From the NCBI GenBank assembly GCA_027009095.1, contig JALVDG010000325.1, positions 1-8,759 on the forward strand: a DNA stretch of 8,759 nucleotides, read 5' to 3'. Position numbers and translations under genes: made by a program. Each line of letters opens with the position of its first letter. Positions within the stretch are counted from its first letter, which is position 1. Positions 1 to 5,404 of the stretch are shown here, piece by piece. This DNA comes from Thiotrichaceae bacterium (GTDB lineage: Bacteria > Pseudomonadota > Gammaproteobacteria > Thiotrichales > Thiotrichaceae). The notes beneath the pieces are model-generated. The model was not told where the DNA came from and made no database searches. It worked only from the letters and a program-made list of their open reading frames with translations.

Positions 1-21
1 GTAGTTTTTATGAACAGAAGC

Positions 22-1308
22 TTAATCCCAACTCAAGGCTCCGCCTGTCTGGTATTCAGTTACTCGTGTTTCAAAGAAGTTTTTCTCTTTACGCATATTG
101 GCTTGTTCATCTAGCCAGGGGCTACGATTTTCTGCGCCTGGGAAGGGTTCTTCAAAGCCTAATTGTCTGGCGCGTCGATTGGCTATAAAGCGGAATTGCT
201 CGATATGGTCATCTGCGGAGTAGCCTAGTATTGGATTTTTTCCTAGCAGGTAGTTTGCATAGCCTATTTCTACGGCTTCGGATTCATCCCACATTTCTCT
301 GATGGCGATAGGATCAAGTTGTACCTCGTTTTCTAGCATGATTTGTTTTACAACACGAATACCAAACGATGCGTGCATGACTTCATCGCGCATGATGTAT
401 TGTAGTTGTTCGGATGTACCTTTCATTAAGCCACGACGTTGTAGTGAGAATATCGGTGTAAAACCATTGTAGAACCAACAACCTTCAAAGATACCTGCGA
501 AAAAGGCATATGCCATAACAAAGTTATTTAGTTCGGCGGGGTTTGTGAGGTCAATATCGTTACGCATGACGGAGTTTAAGCGTCGATTGGCAAGTTGTAT
601 TTTTGCATTTATCTCAGGAACCACGCGGTAGCGATTGTAAATTTCGCTTTGGTCTAAACCAATGGTTTCGATACAGTGTTGGTATGTCCATGTATGTAAT
701 GCTTCTTCGTATACTTGACGTGCTTGGTAGATTTGTAGCTCGGGTGCTGTCATCTTTTCCATCACGGCTAAACCGATATTACGCATGGCTAAAATATCGG
801 AGGTAGTGAGGTAGGCAAGTACATTTTCGTAGACGTGTTTTTCGTTTTCTGTCAAGGTGTGTTGATAGTCATGCACATCCTGTGCCATGTTGATGTCAAG
901 TGGTGTCCAGTGGTTTTTATTTGCGTTTAAAAAGTATTCCCAAGCCCAAGGGTATTTAAAGGGTGCTAATTGATTGACATCTGCTAAGCCATTGATAACC
1001 CTCTTATCTGAGGCTTTTACTGGATCAATGCTACGCTCAATATTATCCTGTTCTTCTGCCAAACTCAGCATAGCTTGAGAGCTTATTCTAGTGCTGTCAG
1101 TATCTACTTTTGCAGTGGTTTTTATCAAGTTGTCAACAGAGTTATCCACAGCGTCACTTGTAAACTTATTAGCTGAGTTGTCTCCATTATTGTGCCTTGT
1201 TTTATTTAATACACCGCTAAGTGCATAAGATTCAGACAAGCTATTTATTTGCTTTTCATTGGCTTTTTTATTGCCTAAATTTCCGAGTGGATCATCCCAA
1301 TCTAGCAT
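22..1308 (-). CDS. nrdB: Class Ia ribonucleotide reductase, beta (radical-generating) subunit NrdB
   Basis: Small subunit of aerobic ribonucleotide reductase. It houses the di-iron centre and tyrosyl radical that NrdA uses to reduce ribonucleoside diphosphates in the cytoplasm. Numbering from the ATG at 1306-1308 (428 aa), the iron ligands are D171, E202, H205, E275, E309 and H312. The radical tyrosine is Y209, in ExxHxxxY spacing, and Y419 in the C-terminal tail is the likely radical-transfer tyrosine. The tail ETRVTEYQTGGALSWD and the DKRVINGxADVNQLxPFKY block are typical of the Pseudomonas-type NrdB. Start choice: an in-frame TTG at 1333-1335 would add nine residues, but the ATG has AAGGA eight bases upstream and gives MLDWDDPL, which matches family N-termini. 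Residues about 11-96 are a low-complexity Asn/Ser/Lys-rich extension before the catalytic fold; relatives also have variable N-termini. It lies 88 bp downstream of nrdA with no obvious own promoter, so co-transcription is likely. Confidence 0.96.
   Translation of the reverse strand: MLDWDDPLGNLGNKKANEKQINSLSESYALSGVLNKTRHNNGDNSANKFTSDAVDNSVDNLIKTTAKVDTDSTRISSQAMLSLAEEQDNIERSIDPVKASDKRVINGLADVNQLAPFKYPWAWEYFLNANKNHWTPLDINMAQDVHDYQHTLTENEKHVYENVLAYLTTSDILAMRNIGLAVMEKMTAPELQIYQARQVYEEALHTWTYQHCIETIGLDQSEIYNRYRVVPEINAKIQLANRRLNSVMRNDIDLTNPAELNNFVMAYAFFAGIFEGCWFYNGFTPIFSLQRRGLMKGTSEQLQYIMRDEVMHASFGIRVVKQIMLENEVQLDPIAIREMWDESEAVEIGYANYLLGKNPILGYSADDHIEQFRFIANRRARQLGFEEPFPGAENRSPWLDEQANMRKEKNFFETRVTEYQTGGALSWD
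1142..1150 (+). promoter_or_regulatory. Perfect DnaA box inside nrdB
   Basis: The 9-mer TTATCCACA matches the E. coli DnaA-box consensus exactly. It lies within the low-complexity N-terminal coding segment of nrdB (codons about 53-56), where protein constraint is probably weak. A given 9-mer is expected about 0.07 times on both strands of a window this size at even base composition, so chance is possible. Three more perfect copies upstream of nrdA make it worth recording. No binding function is shown by the sequence alone. Confidence 0.4.
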
Positions 1309-1316
1309 AATAAATT

Positions 1317-1321
1317 TCCTT
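1317..1321 (-). promoter_or_regulatory. Ribosome binding site that decides the nrdB start
   Basis: Read on the minus strand, AAGGA lies 8 nt upstream of the ATG at 1306-1308, a near-ideal distance. The upstream in-frame TTG at 1333-1335 has no comparable purine motif ahead of it. This favours the shorter 428-residue protein. Confidence 0.7.
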
Positions 1322-1396
1322 TTTTCTACTGACAAACCATAATCTGAGGCTTGCTATGTGTTGTAGTTTGTATAAATGACGTTGGCTTGAATATGC

Positions 1397-4288
1397 TTAC
1401 TGACATGCCTCACAATCAGGGTCAAGAATAGAGCATGCAGCAGGTGCTTTAGCAGTAGAGCTTATATCCATACCATTGTCTATATTGGTATCACTTGTGG
1501 TAGAGCTACCTCGATCATCTGACGATTTTTCCATGTGTGTTGCACCCATTGAACGAAGGTAGTAGGTTGTTTTTAAACCGCGTACCCAAGCCAATTTATA
1601 AAGATTGTCGAGCTTAGTTCCTGAAGGTTCGGACATGTATAAGTTAAGTGATTGCCCTTGATCAATCCATTTTTGGCGACGGCTTGCTGCTTCGATTAGC
1701 CAGCGTGGGTCAATCTCAAAGGCAGTGGCGTATTTAGCTTTGATATTGTCAGGAATACGGTCAATCGGTTGTACGCTACCATCAAAGTATTTCATATCAT
1801 TCACCATGACCTCATCCCATAGACCGAGTTCTTTTAGCTCATTGACCATATAGGGATTAACGACGGTGAACTCACCAGAGAGATTAGATTTTACAAACAG
1901 ATTTTGATAGGTTGGCTCGATAGACTGACTTACACCACAGATATTGGAGATAGTGGCGGTTGGTGCTATCGCCATCACATTGGAATTACGCATACCATGT
2001 TTTTTTATTTTTTCGCGTAAGCTATCCCAATCTAAAGTGCTAGATTTATCAACTTGATAATAGCCTTCACGCTGTTCCTCCATTAGCTCTATAGAATCTA
2101 TCGGCAAAATGCCTTTACTCCAGAGTGAACCTTCGTAGGTAGAATAAGCGCCACGTTCTTTAGATAATTTATTAGAGCCTTGAATCGCATAGTAAGACAC
2201 TGCTTCCATACTGCGGTCAGCAAACTCAACCGCTGCTTCGGATGCGTAGGGAATATCAAGTTTATATAAGGCATCTTGAAAGCCCATTATGCCCAATCCT
2301 ACAGGGCGATGCTGTAGATTAGAGCGACGTGCTTGCGGTACGCTGTAGTAATTATACTCAATAACATTATCCAACATACGCAAAGCCGTGGTGATGGTTT
2401 TCTCTAGCATCTTCATATTAATGCCATCTGCGGTGGTATGTGCAGCTATATTAACTGAGCCTAGATTACACACGGCTATTTCGTCCTGATTGGTATGTAG
2501 CATAATCTCAGTACAAAGATTCGAGCTATGTACAACGCCAACGTGTTGATTGCTGTAGCGCACATTACACGGGTCTTTGAAGGTAATCCACGGATGACCT
2601 GTTTCAAACAACATGCCGAGCATTTTGCGCCATAGATCATTGGCGTTAATGGTTTTAAATAAACGTATTTCTCCGCGTGCTGCTTTTTCTTCGTACTCGA
2701 TATATTTTTCTTCAAAGGCTTTGCCATAAAGCTCATGTAGTTCAGGTGTTTCGTTGGGTGAGAACAGTGTCCATTCTTTTTCTTCTGCTACGCGCTTCAT
2801 AAATAAATCAGGAATCCAGTTAGCCGTATTCATATCGTGAGTACGACGGCGTTCATCTCCTGTATTTTTACGCAGCTCTAAAAATTCTTCGATATCTAAA
2901 TGCCATGTTTCTAAGTAGGCACAAAATGCACCTTTGCGTTTACCGCCTTGGTTTACGGCAACGGCGGTATCGTTCGATACTTTCAAGAAAGGCACGATAC
3001 CTTGAGACTTTCCATTCGTGCCTTTTATATGCGAGCCTAAGCCTCGTACCGCAGTCCAATCGTTCCCTAAGCCACCTGCAAATTTAGACAGTAGTGCATT
3101 GTCTTTAATGGCATTGTAGATGCCTTCTAAATCATCAGAAACGGTTGTGAGGTAACAAGAGGAGAGTTGTGGACGTAATGTGCCTGCATTGAATAAGGTG
3201 GGCGTACTGCTCATAAAGTTAAAACTAGAGAGCAAATTATAAAACTCGATAGCACGTTCTTCGCGGTCGATTTCATTAATCGCCAAGCCCATGGCAACAC
3301 GCATAAAGAATATTTGTGGTAGTTCAAAGCGTATACCGTCTTCAGTATGGATAAAATAGCGGTCGTATAGTGTTTGTAAACCTAAATAGGTGAATTGGTG
3401 ATCACCTTGAGCATTGATAGCTGCGCCTAGTTTTTTTAGATCATAACGTGTTAGTTCTTCGTCTAATAATTCTAACTCAACAGCACGATAGATGTACTTT
3501 GAAAGCATCTCAGGATAGAGCGATTTCATCTCTGCCTGTGTTGCTAAGGTGTTGCGTCCATTGATAAAGGTCAGTGCCTCGCCCCGTAAATTATCCAATA
3601 ATAAACGTGCAGCAACGTTTGAATAGTTAGGGTCTTGCTCAATCATTGTACGAGTAGACATCACTAGAGCCGCACCAACATCTGTCTCTGGAATACCATC
3701 AAAGATATTACGCATAGCCTCTCGCATGACTGCTTTAGCATCGACACCATCTAAGCCTTTAACCGACTCATTGATGATTTTCTTTAGGCGCTTTTCATCG
3801 AGTGGTTTCAACTCTCCTGTGATGGTTTTAACCTGTAGAACATCTTTCTTTTTAGATTTTGATTTTGGCTTTTTAGCTGCTTTTTGCTTACGAATTTGTG
3901 CGCGTTGCTCACGGTATAATACATAGCTTCGTGCAACTTTACGCTCCCCAGAGCGCATTAAAGCGAGCTCCACTTGGTCTTGAATATCTTCGATATGCAC
4001 AATACCACCATCAGGCATACGGCGAAAAAGTGATTGTGTTACCTGTTCTGTTAATATTTGAACAGTGTTACGGATGCGAGAAGAGTCAGCAGCCGTTCCG
4101 CCTTCTACATCAAGAAATGCCTTGCTCAAAGCAACTTCAATTTTACTGGCATTAAAAGGAGTGACTTTGCCATTACGACGAATGACTTTATAAATAACCG
4201 CTGATGTTTTGTTAGTAGGGGGTATTTGATGCCTTGTAGAAACAGGGGTCTCCTGTGACTCAAATTGTTCGTCACTCACAGTATCCAT
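1397..4288 (-). CDS. nrdA: Class Ia ribonucleotide reductase, alpha (catalytic) subunit NrdA
   Basis: Catalytic subunit reducing ADP, GDP, CDP and UDP to deoxy forms with NrdB. The 963 residues fit the Pseudomonas-type length, larger than E. coli NrdA because of a second ATP-cone. Order: ATP-cone 1 (about 31-128, canonical VIRRNGKVTPFNASKI), a Lys-rich linker (138-148), a degenerate ATP-cone 2 (about 151-235, lacking the KRxG signature), then the ten-stranded barrel. Active-site residues by family alignment: redox cysteines C378 (SSCYL) and C607 (AVCNLGSVN); N590, C592 and E594 in SSNLCTEI, with C592 the thiyl-radical cysteine; radical-path tyrosines Y909-Y910; C-terminal shuttle cysteines C959 and C962 (CEAC), with an extra C952. 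The start ATG has GGAGG four bases upstream (4293-4297). First gene of the probable nrdAB operon. Likely controlled by NrdR and DnaA through sites at 4351-4622, and allosterically by ATP/dATP through cone 1. No damage seen. Confidence 0.97.
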   Translation of the reverse strand: MDTVSDEQFESQETPVSTRHQIPPTNKTSAVIYKVIRRNGKVTPFNASKIEVALSKAFLDVEGGTAADSSRIRNTVQILTEQVTQSLFRRMPDGGIVHIEDIQDQVELALMRSGERKVARSYVLYREQRAQIRKQKAAKKPKSKSKKKDVLQVKTITGELKPLDEKRLKKIINESVKGLDGVDAKAVMREAMRNIFDGIPETDVGAALVMSTRTMIEQDPNYSNVAARLLLDNLRGEALTFINGRNTLATQAEMKSLYPEMLSKYIYRAVELELLDEELTRYDLKKLGAAINAQGDHQFTYLGLQTLYDRYFIHTEDGIRFELPQIFFMRVAMGLAINEIDREERAIEFYNLLSSFNFMSSTPTLFNAGTLRPQLSSCYLTTVSDDLEGIYNAIKDNALLSKFAGGLGNDWTAVRGLGSHIKGTNGKSQGIVPFLKVSNDTAVAVNQGGKRKGAFCAYLETWHLDIEEFLELRKNTGDERRRTHDMNTANWIPDLFMKRVAEEKEWTLFSPNETPELHELYGKAFEEKYIEYEEKAARGEIRLFKTINANDLWRKMLGMLFETGHPWITFKDPCNVRYSNQHVGVVHSSNLCTEIMLHTNQDEIAVCNLGSVNIAAHTTADGINMKMLEKTITTALRMLDNVIEYNYYSVPQARRSNLQHRPVGLGIMGFQDALYKLDIPYASEAAVEFADRSMEAVSYYAIQGSNKLSKERGAYSTYEGSLWSKGILPIDSIELMEEQREGYYQVDKSSTLDWDSLREKIKKHGMRNSNVMAIAPTATISNICGVSQSIEPTYQNLFVKSNLSGEFTVVNPYMVNELKELGLWDEVMVNDMKYFDGSVQPIDRIPDNIKAKYATAFEIDPRWLIEAASRRQKWIDQGQSLNLYMSEPSGTKLDNLYKLAWVRGLKTTYYLRSMGATHMEKSSDDRGSSTTSDTNIDNGMDISSTAKAPAACSILDPDCEACQ

Positions 4289-4350
4289 TTATCCTCCATT
4301 TATGGCTCGGGTTGTTTTATTTACACTGATAATTTTAGTTTTTAAAGACT

Positions 4351-4359
4351 TTATCCACA
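4351..4359 (+). promoter_or_regulatory. Perfect DnaA box in the nrdA leader
   Basis: TTATCCACA exactly matches the DnaA-box consensus. It is in the opposite orientation to the boxes at 4459-4622. With the predicted nrdA transcription start near 4388, it would lie around +30 in the transcribed leader, where bound DnaA could block elongation or initiation. Confidence 0.6.
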
Positions 4360-4390
4360 ATATAATTATTAATCAGTCTATAATGCATAG

Positions 4391-4406
4391 ACATACTATA
4401 GAGTGT
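4391..4406. promoter_or_regulatory. NrdR-box-like operator, proximal to nrdA
   Basis: The 16-mer ACATACTATAGAGTGT resembles the imperfect palindrome bound by NrdR, the ATP-cone zinc-ribbon repressor of RNR genes (family consensus roughly ACACWATATWTWGTGT). It covers the predicted -10 of nrdA. It is paired with a second box at 4425-4440; start-to-start distance is 34 bp, close to three helical turns, which is the usual paired arrangement though slightly wider than the commonest 31-33 bp. Confidence 0.55.
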
Positions 4407-4424
4407 ATATCTCTTTCTCGTCAA
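4395..4424 (-). promoter_or_regulatory. Predicted sigma70 promoter of nrdAB
   Basis: On the minus strand, a -35 element TTGACG (4419-4424, 5/6 match to TTGACA) is followed after 18 bp by a -10 element TATAGT (4395-4400, 5/6 match to TATAAT). The predicted start near 4388 gives a leader of about 100 nt before the nrdA ATG. The -10 lies inside one NrdR-like box and the -35 abuts the other, as expected for a repressed promoter. Confidence 0.6.
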
Positions 4425-4440
4425 GTACCATATATTGTGT
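4425..4440. promoter_or_regulatory. NrdR-box-like operator, distal to nrdA
   Basis: The 16-mer GTACCATATATTGTGT (reverse complement ACACAATATATGGTAC) fits the NrdR consensus well in its ACACAATATAT half. It lies immediately upstream of the predicted nrdA -35 element. Paired NrdR boxes at an nrd promoter are standard in gammaproteobacteria; the pairing here supports both sites. The nrdR gene itself is not in this window. Confidence 0.6.
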
Positions 4441-4458
4441 TTAAGCTATCTAAGAAGC

Positions 4459-4478
4459 TGTGGATAAATAGGGGATAA
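4459..4478 (-). promoter_or_regulatory. DnaA box pair upstream of the nrdA promoter
   Basis: Reading the minus strand, the perfect box TTATCCACA occupies 4459-4467. A weak copy, TTATCCCCT (7/9), occupies 4470-4478. They are head-to-tail at an 11-bp step, about one helical turn, so two DnaA protomers could bind on the same face. The perfect box is centred about 75 bp upstream of the predicted nrdA start, a plausible activator or repressor position. Confidence 0.6.
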
Positions 4479-4570
4479 ATTAGCGTAGTTAAAATTTATA
4501 TTTAATTCATTTATACTAAAAAAGCTAGGTTTAACAATTAGTTTTTATGAGTTTTTAGTTGTTATTCTAT

Positions 4571-4622
4571 AGTGGATAAATTGCTATTATTCTTCTTGTG
4601 GATAAAATTTTCTAGTGGATAA
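4571..4622 (-). promoter_or_regulatory. Cluster of three DnaA boxes
   Basis: Three boxes in the same orientation: TTATCCACT at 4571-4579 (8/9), TTATCCACA at 4597-4605 (perfect) and TTATCCACT at 4614-4622 (8/9), reading the minus strand. Start-to-start steps are 26 and 17 bp. Flanking DNA is nearly all A and T. They lie about 100-150 bp upstream of the RDD gene and over 180 bp upstream of the nrdA start, farther than a simple nrd operator needs. Confidence 0.6.
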
Positions 4623-4724
4623 AAAATATTAATATTAAGATGTATAGAATGTATAGTAATATTAAAAAGACATAAAAAATAATTATCATCAGGTCTATAC
4701 TTAACGAAAATCGAGGTAGTTTCA

Positions 4725-5219
4725 GTGACAAATCCATATCAAGCCCCTAAGAGTAATATCGAGCAAGTAAATAAAGGTAGCGACATCAAATCGACTGTAC
4801 GTTACGCAGGCTTTTGGGCTAGAGCCGTAGCAGCAGCGATTGACTCGATTATCTGGCTAGCTATTTCTTTACCTGCTTTATATTTTATTTATGGCGCAGC
4901 ATATTTTGAGCAAGGTATCAACGCTCCGATTATTTATGGTTTTGCCGATGCTATGATTAATTGGGTATTACCATTTGTTATGGTGTTAATTTTTTGGCGC
5001 ATTAAACAAGCAACTCCTGGAAAAATTATGTTAAAAATGAAAGTGGTGGATGCAAAAACAGGGCTACCTCCTTCAACATGGCAGCTAGTGATTCGTTATT
5101 TTGGCTATATACTCTCTGCGCTTGTCTTTTTATTGGGCTTTTTTTGGGTAGGATGGGATAAGAAAAAACAAGCATGGCATGATAAAATAGCAGGGACTCT
5201 GGTTGTTTTTTCCTCATAA
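4725..5219 (+). CDS. RDD-family inner-membrane protein
   Basis: A 164-residue protein starting at GTG, supported by GAGGT at 4713-4717 seven bases upstream. The N-terminus MTNPYQAPKSN is a soluble motif common in this kind of small membrane protein. The RDD domain follows: YAGFWARAVAAAID carries the family Arg (R33) and first Asp (D40), and the distal WHDKIAGT carries D153. Three hydrophobic stretches (about 37-57, 76-93 and 125-143) predict membrane helices; the PGKIMLKMKVVDAKTG segment between the second and third is typical of the family. RDD proteins are mostly uncharacterised, with transport or ion-related roles suggested for some, so no substrate is assigned. It is divergent from nrdA and shares the AT-rich regulatory region. 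A TATACT at 4696-4701 could be its -10, but no matching -35 is seen. Confidence 0.85.
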   Translation: MTNPYQAPKSNIEQVNKGSDIKSTVRYAGFWARAVAAAIDSIIWLAISLPALYFIYGAAYFEQGINAPIIYGFADAMINWVLPFVMVLIFWRIKQATPGKIMLKMKVVDAKTGLPPSTWQLVIRYFGYILSALVFLLGFFWVGWDKKKQAWHDKIAGTLVVFSS

Positions 5220-5404
5220 AACAGATAATTATAGATGTTTCCAGTTTATAAGCCTAGTGATTATAAGCTCTAAAGCTTTTTGATCTTATTCAAGAAATAA
5301 TTTGCAGAATGAAAAGCTGACAACTACCGATAAAGTGGGTATATTAGGATGAAAAAGACGCTTCATGAACACCACACCAAAGGCTATGGACAGGCTTAAA
5401 CATT
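5220..5404. other. Intergenic spacer between the RDD gene and the ankyrin gene
   Basis: This 185-bp gap holds the promoter described at 5317-5345. It also has a direct repeat TTATAAGC (5246-5253 and 5261-5268) and a four-base-pair AAGC/GCTT hairpin followed by T5 (5265-5281), too weak to call a terminator with confidence. Nothing else is seen. Confidence 0.5.
5317..5345 (+). promoter_or_regulatory. Predicted sigma70 promoter of the ankyrin lipoprotein gene
   Basis: A -35 element CTGACA (5317-5322, 5/6) and a -10 element TATATT (5340-5345, 5/6) are separated by the optimal 17 bp. The predicted start near 5352 leaves a leader of about 50 nt before the ATG at 5405. The spacing and match make independent transcription from the RDD gene likely. 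Confidence 0.55.

Larger units (their letters stand above)
4289..4724. other. AT-rich divergent regulatory region between nrdA and the RDD gene
   Basis: This 436-bp gap contains no credible gene. From the nrdA side it holds the nrdA ribosome binding site (GGAGG at 4293-4297), a leader of roughly 100 nt with one perfect DnaA box, the nrdA promoter with two NrdR-like boxes, then four further good or fair DnaA boxes and one weak one in strongly AT-rich DNA up to the RDD gene. Short direct repeats occur inside it: AGTTTTTA at 4540-4547 and 4550-4557 (10-bp step), and ATGTATAG at 4640-4647 and 4649-4656 (9-bp step). The AT-rich stretches at about 4480-4570 and 4620-4690 could melt easily. Confidence 0.7.

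Noticed and set aside
1309..1396. Separate promoter for nrdB in the nrdA-nrdB gap.
   Set aside because: No convincing -35/-10 pair and no NrdR or DnaA box is seen in these 88 bases beyond the nrdB ribosome binding site.
603..4155. Several open frames of 60-85 codons on the plus strand across nrdB and nrdA, and one on the minus strand at 2476-2736.
   Set aside because: All overlap strongly conserved RNR coding sequence in other frames, have no recognisable domains and lack convincing ribosome binding sites.
4289..4724. Chromosomal replication origin (oriC).
   Set aside because: Not called as a feature: dnaA, dnaN, gidA or rpmH are absent from the window, and nrdAB promoters are known DnaA targets, so a regulatory explanation is simpler. 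It is kept only as a testable possibility in the findings.
5246..5281. Possible intrinsic terminator after the RDD gene.
   Set aside because: The stem is only four base pairs (AAGC/GCTT) with a six-base loop; the T5 run alone is not enough in AT-rich DNA.
5349..5399. A 16-codon open frame (MKKTLHEH...) ending five bases before the ankyrin gene, a possible leader peptide.
   Set aside because: The predicted transcription start near 5352 lies after its ATG, and it has no properly spaced ribosome binding site. The preceding AGG touches the start codon.
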